DNA of 33,507 nt from Streptomyces sp. NP160 (lineage in GTDB: Bacteria; Actinomycetota; Actinomycetes; Actinomycetales; Quadrisphaeraceae), in assembly GCF_006335115.1 (NCBI RefSeq), contig NZ_VDMJ01000034.1, positions 1 through 33,507 on the forward strand, read 5' to 3'. The position numbers and the translations under genes were made by a program. Numbering within the stretch: the first letter of the stretch is position 1; each line of letters begins with the position of its first letter. Shown piece by piece: positions 25,111 through 32,226 of the stretch. Below the pieces are notes generated by a model that searched no databases, was not told where the DNA came from, and saw only the letters and a list, made by a program, of their open reading frames with translations.

Positions 25111-25139
25111 GCGATCTGCTCGTGGTGGGAGCAGATCGC
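25111..25139. promoter_or_regulatory. Long inverted repeat in the divergent control region
   Basis: Perfect 11-bp arms GCGATCTGCTC and GAGCAGATCGC around a 7-nt GTGGTGG loop. It could be an operator or a leader hairpin. There is no T-tract, so a terminator is unlikely. Confidence 0.55.
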
Positions 25140-25162
25140 TCAGGCTCCCGCGATGCACTCTT

Positions 25163-25197
25163 CTGCACTTCGGAGTGCAGTCGATGTGCGCTACGGT
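25163..25197 (+). promoter_or_regulatory. Promoter with palindromic operator of the XRE-cupin gene
   Basis: CTGCACT-TCGG-AGTGCAG (25163-25180) overlaps the expected -35 position. TACGGT (25192-25197) is a plausible -10 box, 6 nt before the ATG, giving a leaderless transcript. An additional TGCACT at 25154 repeats one half-site. Likely bound by the XRE-cupin protein itself. Confidence 0.6.
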
Positions 25198-25203
25198 GCT
25201 TGC

Positions 25204-25806
25204 ATGAGCGAGGCACAGCCCGTGGAGCACCGCGCGCAGGTCGGCGCCCTGGCCGAGGCCATCGGTGCTCGGGTCCGCGGGTGGCGCACGGAGCGCTCCT
25301 GGACCCTGGACGTGCTCGCGGACCGCTCCGGAGTCAGCCGGCGCACCCTCATCGGCATCGAGCAGGGACAGTCCAACCCCAGCGTCGGTGCCCTGCTGCG
25401 CCTGTCCGCGGCGCTTGGTGTCGCCCTGGCGGCTCTGGTGGAGGAGGAGCGCCCGGCGGGCCTTCAGGTCACCCGCGCAGGAAGCGCCCCGTGCCTGTGG
25501 CAGGGCAGTGCCGGGGGTCGAGGCCTGCTGGTCGGGGCCACCGAGCCGCCGAACGTCGCTGAGCTGTGGGACTGGGTGATGCAGCCCGGTGAGCAGCACT
25601 CCAGCGAGGCCCACACCCCCGGTACCCGTGAGGTGCTGCTGGTGCTGGAAGGGGAGCTGGAGGTGACGGTGGCCGCCCAGAGCAGCCGGCTGCAGGTCGG
25701 GGACTCCGCGGTCCTGGCGGGGGATCAGTCCCACGGGTATGCCTGCGCCGGGGAAGCCCCCACGCGCTTCTCCATGGCAGTCCTGCAGCCAGGAGTACGG
25801 GGCTGA
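25204..25806 (+). CDS. XRE-family regulator with C-terminal cupin domain
   Basis: A 200-aa regulator. HTH at about 15-70 (WTLDVLADRSGVSRRTLIGI, EQGQSNPSVGALLRLSAALG). The cupin domain at about 110-190 contains PGEQHSSEAHTPGTREVLLV and LEGELEVTV. Such regulators usually sense a small ligand through the cupin and control a neighbouring operon. It is the first gene on the rightward side of the divergent region and probably controls both directions. A regulator of this architecture is part of reported canavanine-utilisation loci (recalled, not checked). Confidence 0.87.
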   Translation: MSEAQPVEHRAQVGALAEAIGARVRGWRTERSWTLDVLADRSGVSRRTLIGIEQGQSNPSVGALLRLSAALGVALAALVEEERPAGLQVTRAGSAPCLWQGSAGGRGLLVGATEPPNVAELWDWVMQPGEQHSSEAHTPGTREVLLVLEGELEVTVAAQSSRLQVGDSAVLAGDQSHGYACAGEAPTRFSMAVLQPGVRG

Positions 25807-25933
25807 GGACCCAGCGGCCGCGTGAGCACCTCGGCCCACTCTGCGAGCAGCCCCCAGCAGCAAACAGCAGCCCCATCGACGCTCAGCAGCGCTCAGCGCA
25901 AACCCTACGACCACGACAGCAGGAGCCACCACC

Positions 25934-26659
25934 ATGAGCACGCACCCCACCGGTCAGCAGTGGCTGCAGGAAGCCACGGTCAGCGAGGCCGTCTACGCGC
26001 TGCGCCCGGACTACCGCGCGCTGCTCGTGCTGGCAGAAGACCTGCAGCCCGGCCCCAGCGATGCCAGCAGCGAGGCCCTGCTCGCCGCCGCCGAGCAGCA
26101 AGCCGCGACCGCGCTAGCGGGGGGCCGCCCGGAGGACCTGGCGCCGCTGGCCGCGTGGCGCGAGACCTACCGCGCCTTCGGCGCCAAGCCCCAGCGCACG
26201 CGCCCCAGCGTGGAGGCACTAGTGCGCCGGGTCGAGGCAGGCCTGCCGCGCATCGACCGCATCACCGACACCTACAACGCCATCTCGGTGTCACACCTGA
26301 TGCCGCTGGGCGGGGAGGACGCTGACCGCTACGACGGGCCGCCGCGCCTGGTCCGCGCCGACGGCTCCGAGCAGTTCCACACCGGAGCCGGTGGTGAGCC
26401 CGTCGTGGAGCACCCCGAGGTCGGTGAGGTCGTGTGGGCTGACGCGGCCGGGGTCACGTGCAGGCGCTGGAACTGGCGTCAGTGCACCCGCACCCAGATC
26501 GCCCAGGAGACCACCCGGGCCCTGTTCATCCTGGACAGCCTGCAGGACGTGCAGCCCCTGGAGGACCTGCACGCAGCTGCAGCCCAGCTGCAGACGGCCC
26601 TGGCCGCCTTCAGCCCGCGCGCCACGTTCGCCACGCGGTTGCTGGGTCCCACCGGCTGA
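25934..26659 (+). CDS. Stand-alone B3/B4-domain protein (CtdA-like tRNA-editing candidate)
   Basis: A 241-aa protein of the B3/B4 fold, the editing domain of phenylalanyl-tRNA synthetase beta. Marks are AWRETYRAFGAKPQRTRPSV, LPRIDRITDTYNAISVSHLM and the C-terminal CRRWNWRQCTRTQIAQETTR. A free-standing B3/B4 protein, CtdA, is known to deacylate canavanyl-tRNA(Arg) in a canavanine-degrading Pseudomonas. The next gene here is a gamma-lyase-type PLP enzyme, which fits. Other B3/B4 proteins have unknown roles. ATG with AGGAG 8 nt upstream. Confidence 0.82.
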   Translation: MSTHPTGQQWLQEATVSEAVYALRPDYRALLVLAEDLQPGPSDASSEALLAAAEQQAATALAGGRPEDLAPLAAWRETYRAFGAKPQRTRPSVEALVRRVEAGLPRIDRITDTYNAISVSHLMPLGGEDADRYDGPPRLVRADGSEQFHTGAGGEPVVEHPEVGEVVWADAAGVTCRRWNWRQCTRTQIAQETTRALFILDSLQDVQPLEDLHAAAAQLQTALAAFSPRATFATRLLGPTG

Positions 26660-26739
26660 GGCGGGCCAGCACCCACCCTCAGCGCCGCCCCAGGGCACCC
26701 GGCCCTCGGGCACCACCAGTGCCCTCTTCGGGGACGCCA

Positions 26740-26800
26740 GCCGTGACCACTTCAGGGACACGAGCTGTGACACCAGCAGCGACACCAGTAGTCAGGAGTC
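26740..26800 (+). repeat. Imperfect GACACCAG-type repeats before the PLP enzyme gene
   Basis: Degenerate units (GGGACACGAGC, GTGACACCAGC, AGCGACACCAGT) fill the leader just before the AGGAG Shine-Dalgarno sequence. Similar low-complexity leaders precede other genes in the window. Confidence 0.4.
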
Positions 26801-26807
26801 CGCCCTC

Positions 26808-28115
26808 ATGCCCTCCCCCACCGAGCCGGTGACCCGCCCCGACAAGACCGAGCCGGCCACCCTTGCCTTCGCCACCCAGGCCGTCCACGCCGGCAACACC
26901 ACCGACTCCGCCGGCGGAGCCATCCGCACCCCGATCGTGATGGCCAACTCCTACCTGCTGCCCGAAGACCCCTCCCAGATGGACTGGTCAGACACCGAGA
27001 CGCTGGCCTACACGCGCAACGCGGGGTTCAATCAGATCTGCCTTCAGAACAAGCTGGCGGCCTTCGAGCACGGCGACGATGCCGCCGTCTTCGCCACCGG
27101 CGTCGCCGCGCTGCACGCCATCTTCTTCACCTTCCTCAAAAGCGGCGACCACGTCGTCGTCGGCGACGTCACCTACCAGGCGGTCTGGCGCCTGATGGCC
27201 GAGATCCTGCCGACCAAGTACGGCATCGAGACCACCTTCGTGGACATGAGCGACCTGGACGCCGTCGCCGCAGCGATGCGGCCCAACACCCGCCTGGTGC
27301 ACACCGAGGCGATCGCCAACCCCACCACCAAGGTCGCCGACATCGCTGCCCTCGCCCAGATCGCCCACGCTGGCGATGCGCTGCTCAGCGTTGACTCCAC
27401 CTTCACCCCGCCGCCGTTCTTCCGGCCCCTGGAGCTGGGGGCGGACCTGGTGGCCCACTCCCTGACCAAGTACGTCAACGGCCACGGTGACGCGATGGGC
27501 GGAGTCGTCATCGGATCCCGTGAGCTGGTCAACGCGGTCAAGGCGGAGGCACTGGTCGACGTCGGCGGCGTCATCTCACCCTTCAACGCCTGGCTGATCA
27601 TGCGCGGGTCGGTGACGCTGCCGCTGCGGCTGCGCCAGCACCTGGCGAATGCCGAAGCGGTGGCCGCCTTCCTGGAGGCAGACCCGCGGGTGGCGTTCAC
27701 CTACTACCCGGGCCTGCCCTCCCACCCGCAGCACGAGGTCGCTGTGCGCCAGTTCGCCGGGCGCGGGTTCGGGGCGATGCTCGCCTTCGCCGTCGAAGGT
27801 GACCCCACCACGCAGAACAGGTTCGTGTCCCACCTGCGGATCATCACCTCAGCGGTCTCCCTCGGGCATGACGAGACGCTCATCGTCCACGTTGCTGCTG
27901 AAGCTCGTGGTGGCTCGGAGAGCTACCCGCCGCTGTTCCAGCAGTACGGGCACCTGCGTCTGTCCGTAGGGCTGGAGGAGAGTGAGGACCTCATCGCTGA
28001 CCTGCGCGCTGCCCTGGATGCCACCTTCGGTCCGGTCAGCACCGCCGACAGCACCGACAGCGGCCCCGCCGACAGCACCGCCGGCAGCACTGCGACGACC
28101 CACGGGCAGATGTAG
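26808..28115 (+). CDS. Cys/Met-metabolism PLP-dependent enzyme, candidate canavanine gamma-lyase
   Basis: A 435-aa enzyme of the cystathionine gamma-synthase/methionine gamma-lyase fold. ATQAVHAGNTTDSAGGAIRTPI opens the core, FATGVAALHAI binds PLP phosphate, DSTFTPP carries the cofactor Asp, and HSLTKYVNGHGDAMGG holds the Schiff-base Lys221. The ordinary CGS motif around the substrate Tyr is altered (YTRNAGFNQICLQNKLAAFE). Neighbours (B3/B4 protein, homoserine dehydrogenase, XRE-cupin) match those of canavanine gamma-lyase, which releases hydroxyguanidine and leaves homoserine. A methionine or O-acylhomoserine role cannot be excluded. The C-terminus carries a Ser/Thr/Asp/Gly repeat tail. ATG with AGGAG 9 nt upstream. 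Confidence 0.85.
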   Translation: MPSPTEPVTRPDKTEPATLAFATQAVHAGNTTDSAGGAIRTPIVMANSYLLPEDPSQMDWSDTETLAYTRNAGFNQICLQNKLAAFEHGDDAAVFATGVAALHAIFFTFLKSGDHVVVGDVTYQAVWRLMAEILPTKYGIETTFVDMSDLDAVAAAMRPNTRLVHTEAIANPTTKVADIAALAQIAHAGDALLSVDSTFTPPPFFRPLELGADLVAHSLTKYVNGHGDAMGGVVIGSRELVNAVKAEALVDVGGVISPFNAWLIMRGSVTLPLRLRQHLANAEAVAAFLEADPRVAFTYYPGLPSHPQHEVAVRQFAGRGFGAMLAFAVEGDPTTQNRFVSHLRIITSAVSLGHDETLIVHVAAEARGGSESYPPLFQQYGHLRLSVGLEESEDLIADLRAALDATFGPVSTADSTDSGPADSTAGSTATTHGQM

Positions 28116-28118
28116 CTG

Positions 28119-28433
28119 ATGGCGTGGGTCCTGCTCCTCGGCTCCGGTGCGATGGAGGCCGTCTGGGCCATCGCGCTGGCCGGAGCCGGCAAGACGCGAC
28201 GGATCGCACCAGCGGCCATCTTCGTGGGCGCGACCGCTCTCAGTCTGGGCGGTCTGGCCCTGGCGATGCGGGAGATCCCGACCGGCACCGCCTATGCGGT
28301 CTGGGCGGGCACCGGAGCCGCGCTGACAGTGCTGTAGACCATGGCCACCCGCCCCCAAGAACGATCGCTGACCAGGGTGGGCCTGCTGGTGGCGCTGATG
28401 AGCTGCGTCGTCGGCTTGAAGGTGACCGCCTGA
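28119..28433 (+). pseudogene. SMR (Gdx-type) transporter subunit with in-frame TAG
   Basis: Reads as a complete four-helix SMR protein of 104 codons except for TAG at codon 73 (28335-28337). The first three helices are intact: the essential Glu in GSGAMEAVWAIAL (Glu13) and IPTGTAYAVWAGTGAALTVL, typical of the Gdx/SugE guanidinium-exporter subtype. After TAG the frame continues as helix 4 (RVGLLVALMSCVVGLKVTA) to a TGA that overlaps the next ATG (TGATG). The stop replaces a residue in the middle of a helix of its partner. Recent nonsense mutation, sequencing error or readthrough are the options. Confidence 0.82.
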
Positions 28434-28867
28434 TGGCTTGGACGATCCTGATCATCAGCGCCTGCTTCGAAGCGGTCTGGGCCACGGCGCTGGGGCACTC
28501 TAACGGCCTGCGTGAGCCGATCCCCGTCGTGGTCTTCCTGGTCGCGTTGGTTATCAGCCTGACGGGGCTGTCTCGGGCGATGCGGACCATCTCGGTCAGC
28601 GTCGCCTACTGCGTCTGGGTCTCCATCGGCGCGGTGCTGACCGTGGTCGTAGCCATGGCCAGCGGTCAAGAGCCCGTGTCTGGGATGCGCGCGCTGCTCA
28701 TAGCCGGCGTGATCGCCTGCGTCATCGGACTGAAGGTCTCGACCCCCGAACCCGCCCAGGTCCCCGGCCTGAGCTCGTCTGCGACCCGCTCGGGCGGTGC
28801 AGGAGGCATCGAGCATCGTGCGGGTGGCCGGCCCGATGACCGCGCATCCCCTCGGCCCCGACGTTGA
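28433..28867 (+). CDS. SMR (paired, Gdx-like) transporter subunit
   Basis: A 144-aa four-helix small multidrug resistance protein. Conserved Glu in ISACFEAVWATALG, helix 3 VSVAYCVWVSIGAVLTVVV and helix 4 ALLIAGVIACVIGLKV, then a hydrophilic tail of about 40 residues. It starts at the ATG of TGATG, coupled to the upstream SMR gene, so the two would form a heterodimer. Gdx-type SMRs export guanidinium-like cations. With a gamma-lyase that may release hydroxyguanidine one gene away, export of that product is an attractive role. Confidence 0.85.
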   Translation: MAWTILIISACFEAVWATALGHSNGLREPIPVVVFLVALVISLTGLSRAMRTISVSVAYCVWVSIGAVLTVVVAMASGQEPVSGMRALLIAGVIACVIGLKVSTPEPAQVPGLSSSATRSGGAGGIEHRAGGRPDDRASPRPRR

Positions 28868-28957
28868 CCCCAGCAACGACCCCGACCCCGACCCCAGCCC
28901 CGACCTCTTCTCCTACTCCCACCCCGACTTCGAGTCCCCGACCTGAGAGCGAGTGAC
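28868..28957 (+). other. Low-complexity C-rich gap
   Basis: CCCCGACCCCGACCCCAGC-type repeats fill this 90-bp gap before the DapA-family start. No gene or hairpin seen. Confidence 0.5.
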
Positions 28958-29854
28958 GTGTTCACCGGATTGAGCGCCTTCCCCCTGACCCCCCTGGACG
29001 AGCAGACCGAGCAAGGCATCGACGAGGCCGCCTATGCCCACCTCGTGCGGCGCTGCGCCGCCGCCGGCGCCGACTCCATCACCGCTCTGGGCTCGACCGG
29101 CTCCTACGCCTACCTCACCCGCACCGAGCGGGCCCGCGTCGCCCAGCTCGCCGTCCAGCACGCCAACGGCGTCCCCGTCATCGTCGGGATCGGCGCCCTG
29201 CGCACCCAGCACGTGCTGCAGCTCGCCGAGGACGCCCAGTCCGCGGGAGCGTCGGGAGTGCTGCTCGCGCCGGTGTCCTACCAGCCCCTGACCCCCGACG
29301 ACGTCCTCGGCCTGTTCCAGGACGTCACCGCCCAGCTGTCGGTGCCGCTGGCCGTGTACGACAACCCCGGCACCACCCGCTTCACCTTCACCGACGACCT
29401 CTACCGCGCCGTCGCCGCCCTGCCCGGTGTCGCCTCGATCAAGATCCCCGGCATCGCGCAGGACCCCGCGGACGCGGCCGCGCGCGTCGCGCAGCTGCGG
29501 GCGCTGCTGCCCGCGCACGTCAGCGTCGGCATCTCCGGAGACTCCCAGGCCGCGCGCGGCCTGCTCGCCGGGTGCCAGGCCTGGTACTCCGTCATCGGCG
29601 GCACCCTGCCCGAGGTCGCGGTGGAGCTGACCGCGGCAGCCCTCGGAGGTGACACCGAGCGCACCGAGCAGCTCTCGGCGCGCCTGCGCCCGCTGTGGGA
29701 CCTGTTCTCCCGCCACGGCAGCTACCGCACGACCGCCGCCGTCGCGGAGCACCTCGGGCTCGCGCGGCGCTCCTGCCTGCCGCTGCCGGTCCGCGGCCTG
29801 GACGACGACGCCCGCGCGCAGGTGGCCCGCGTCGTGGACGCCCTGGGCCTGTGA
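28958..29854 (+). CDS. DapA/N-acetylneuraminate lyase family class I aldolase
   Basis: A 298-aa TIM-barrel enzyme. LGSTGSYAYLTRTER is the substrate-carboxylate loop, VYDNPGTTRF carries the catalytic Tyr134 and SIKIPG the Schiff-base Lys162. DapA itself condenses pyruvate with aspartate semialdehyde. The adjacent homoserine dehydrogenase would supply that semialdehyde, so a link is possible, but family members use many substrates. GTG start with GAGAGCGAG just upstream. Probably last enzyme gene of the rightward operon. Confidence 0.87.
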   Translation: MFTGLSAFPLTPLDEQTEQGIDEAAYAHLVRRCAAAGADSITALGSTGSYAYLTRTERARVAQLAVQHANGVPVIVGIGALRTQHVLQLAEDAQSAGASGVLLAPVSYQPLTPDDVLGLFQDVTAQLSVPLAVYDNPGTTRFTFTDDLYRAVAALPGVASIKIPGIAQDPADAAARVAQLRALLPAHVSVGISGDSQAARGLLAGCQAWYSVIGGTLPEVAVELTAAALGGDTERTEQLSARLRPLWDLFSRHGSYRTTAAVAEHLGLARRSCLPLPVRGLDDDARAQVARVVDALGL

Positions 29855-29949
29855 CCTCGACCCGCCAGCCCGCCTGCCTGACCGGCTTCCAGGACATCGA
29901 CCCGTCCGTTTGCCGGTCCAGCTGCCGGCCGAACTGAAAGTGCTGCGAC

Positions 29950-31353
29950 GTGGACGAAACTGTGCGCAGTCCTCGTGACGACTCCGCTGAGCGCTCCTTC
30001 GAGGGCTCCGTCCACAACCGCGGCGAAGACCCTATCGACGCCCCCGTCGATGACCCTGTTGACGATCCTGGTGACGGCCGTGGTGACGATGCGGGTGGCA
30101 TTACGCGGTCGGGTCTTGCCGGCACACGCCGGACCGCTTTGGCCCGCTACGTCATCGCCGCGACCCTGGCTCGCACCGCTGATGGCGGCGCGGTGGTGGC
30201 GATCGTGCTGCTGGTCACCACCACGGGTGGCCCAGGATGGCTTGGAGGCCTGCTCGCAGCGTGCCTGACCGCACCGCACCTGGCCGGACCGTTCATCGCC
30301 CGCCCTCTGGACACAGCACGCGACGGTCGAAAGGTCATCTCCGCGGCATGCCTGGGCCACGGCGCGACCCTGGCCGCAGCAGTCCTGCTGTATCCAATGG
30401 TCCACCCCGCGGTCTGCGCCCTGCTGCTGGCCGCCTCGGGACTGCTGGGCCCCCTGCTGACCGGGGGCATCAGCAGCCGGCTACCGGCCATCGCCGGCCC
30501 AGGCCAGCGCGACCAGCGCCGCGCCCAGGGCTGGGACGTGGCGACCTACGGCATCGGGGGGACCATCGGCCCGTCAGTGGTCGCAGCCGTGACCGCATGG
30601 TCCAGCGCAACCACCGCCGCGCTGGTGCTCGCCGCGGCCACCGTGGTCGCTGCCGCCCTGGTGATGCTGCTGCCCGCTGACCGCGTGAAGCCGACCTCAG
30701 CGGCGACGCCCCAACCGGCGGCGACGCTGGGGTTGATGCTGCGCCACGGGCCGCTGCGCCGGACGCTCTACCTGACGATGGCGGTGTCGGCCTCAGTCTC
30801 GGTGCTACCGGTGACCGCGGTGGCCTCCACCGGCGCGCTGGGCGTCGGGCACGCCGCTGCGGGGGTGCTGACCTCCGCGTACGGGATCGGCGGGCTCGCT
30901 GCCTCAGGGGTGCTGATGGTCCGCCCGCTGGCCGGGGATGCGGACCGCAGCACCACGGTGCTGGCGGTCGCCGTCGCAGGCGGCTTGGTCGCGGTGCTGG
31001 TCTCGGGGGTCTTCGGGGTGGCGGTGGCCACCTACGCGCTGGCGGGAGCGCTGAACTCGTTGTTCTTCGCAGCGACCTTAGCGGCGCGCAGCGAGTACGC
31101 GCCGGTGCAGGCGCGGGGGCAGGTGTTCGTCTGGATCGGAGCGTTGAAGATCACGGCCGGGTCTGCGGGGACGGCAACGGCTGGGGCGCTGGTGGCCGCC
31201 TCGGTGGCGTTGCCTCTGCTAATCGGTGTGGGACTGAGCTCGGTCGCGGCCTTGGCCAGCGCCCTCGAGCGGCACGGCATGCACCGCAGGCGGTCAGGCA
31301 CCGCCGCCGCTAGGGCAACCTCGGCTCCTGCACGGGTGCAGCGCCGCGAATAG
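29950..31353 (+). CDS. MFS transporter
   Basis: Up to 467 aa with about twelve hydrophobic helices from residue 66 on (ARYVIAATLARTADGGAVVA). RPLDTARDGRKVI is the loop after helix 2, and the protein ends in an Arg/Ala-rich tail. The N-terminal 60 residues are Asp-rich and repetitive (DAPVDDPVDDPGDGRGDD), unlike the rest, so a later start is possible. Transport substrate unknown; may serve uptake or efflux for the amino-acid locus. Confidence 0.82.
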   Translation: MDETVRSPRDDSAERSFEGSVHNRGEDPIDAPVDDPVDDPGDGRGDDAGGITRSGLAGTRRTALARYVIAATLARTADGGAVVAIVLLVTTTGGPGWLGGLLAACLTAPHLAGPFIARPLDTARDGRKVISAACLGHGATLAAAVLLYPMVHPAVCALLLAASGLLGPLLTGGISSRLPAIAGPGQRDQRRAQGWDVATYGIGGTIGPSVVAAVTAWSSATTAALVLAAATVVAAALVMLLPADRVKPTSAATPQPAATLGLMLRHGPLRRTLYLTMAVSASVSVLPVTAVASTGALGVGHAAAGVLTSAYGIGGLAASGVLMVRPLAGDADRSTTVLAVAVAGGLVAVLVSGVFGVAVATYALAGALNSLFFAATLAARSEYAPVQARGQVFVWIGALKITAGSAGTATAGALVAASVALPLLIGVGLSSVAALASALERHGMHRRRSGTAAARATSAPARVQRRE

Positions 31354-31660
31354 GTGAGACATGGTCCGCAACGGGCGTGCGCCACAGTAGGCACGACCGA
31401 CCGGCTGACGCCAAGGACGCGCCGGGTCGTATTTCAGCCCGTCTCACATGACGAACGATGACCGGGCGTTTCCGGCGCATGAGGCGCGCTCATCGCGACG
31501 ACGCAAGCTGTGTCACTCGCGGATCCGCTGTGAGACGGGCTTCGGCGTCCCCACTGAGTGCTCCGGAGCCAGCCAAAGCGCCCGGTGCGAGGTCGTCAGC
31601 GAGACGCTGACCGCAGCACGGTCCTCGTTGGACGCTTCGCCCATGCTCCGGTCCGGCCCC
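31354..31660. other. Intergenic region with inverted repeats
   Basis: No supported gene. CCGTCTCAC (31439-31447) and GTGAGACGG (31530-31538) form 9-bp arms 82 bp apart, and another GTGAGAC is at 31354. A palindrome copy is at 31595. Confidence 0.45.
31595..31611. repeat. Dispersed palindrome copy 7 (AGA loop)
   Basis: GTCAGCG-AGA-CGCTGAC followed by CGCAGCACGG, very close to the copy at 6-22. It lies about 60 nt upstream of the DUF6869-like gene. Confidence 0.7.
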
Positions 31661-31666
31661 TAGCGT
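31661..31666 (+). promoter_or_regulatory. Candidate -10 box (leaderless)
   Basis: TAGCGT, 6 nt before the GTG at 31673; the same hexamer and spacing as in the ABC and uppP promoters, but without the GCGTCA half-sites. Confidence 0.45.
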
Positions 31667-31672
31667 GGGGCG

Positions 31673-32086
31673 GTGGACGGCCAGCGTCGAGCCCTCGTCA
31701 GCGCGTACTGGCGTTTCTGCGAGCTCTTCTCGGGGGACCGCGCCCAGCGCCTGGCCTCTGATGCCCTGTGGTGGGCGCGGGAGGCCGTTCACGACTCTGT
31801 TGAGCAGGCCCCTTTGGCGGAGGTGATCGACCTGTTCGATGACCTGCTGGCCGCCCCAGAGGCCGACCTCAGCCGTTTCGGGGCCGGACCGCTGGAAGAC
31901 CTCCTTAGGGAGCGCCCCCTCGAAGAGCGCTTTGACGTCGCTACAGCGGTCGCCGAGCAGTGCCACCGCGGGGAAACCGCCGACCGGTGGCGCGAGGCCC
32001 TCACGAGCGTGTGGATCACGCAATATGATCGCGATTTGCTGCCGGCGCTGGACGATCACTTACCACCCCCCCTCGACCGCCACTGA
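31673..32086 (+). CDS. DUF6869-like protein
   Basis: A 137-aa soluble, mostly helical protein. Family-like features are DALWWAREAVHDSVEQAP, GAGPLEDLLRERP and a C-terminal RWREALTSVW. Proteins of this kind have no known function and often appear as single accessory genes. GTG start right after a -10 box. A palindrome lies upstream. Confidence 0.68.
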   Translation: MDGQRRALVSAYWRFCELFSGDRAQRLASDALWWAREAVHDSVEQAPLAEVIDLFDDLLAAPEADLSRFGAGPLEDLLRERPLEERFDVATAVAEQCHRGETADRWREALTSVWITQYDRDLLPALDDHLPPPLDRH

Positions 32087-32226
32087 GCCACCGATCCGCA
32101 CTTCGCCGCGGAGCGCACGAGGGTCGTCTTCGGTATAGCAGTCCCTCCTCCGGTCCTGCTGCTGCGGCGGTAGGAGCCTCAGCGCACTACCTTTCGGGCA
32201 CACCACTCCTAGCCACTGGAGACGTC

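Noticed and set aside
25111-25139. Intrinsic terminator or guanidine riboswitch in the divergent region
   Set aside because: The hairpin has no T-tract, and I could not find the conserved motifs of guanidine riboswitch classes around it or before the SMR genes.
28722-28922. Gly/Val-rich minus-strand frame opposite the SMR tail
   Set aside because: Product of the CCCCGA repeats read in reverse; no start signal and no homology.
31448-31663. 71-aa open frame before the DUF6869-like gene
   Set aside because: Contains the dispersed palindrome, lacks a Shine-Dalgarno sequence and has no sensible domain composition.
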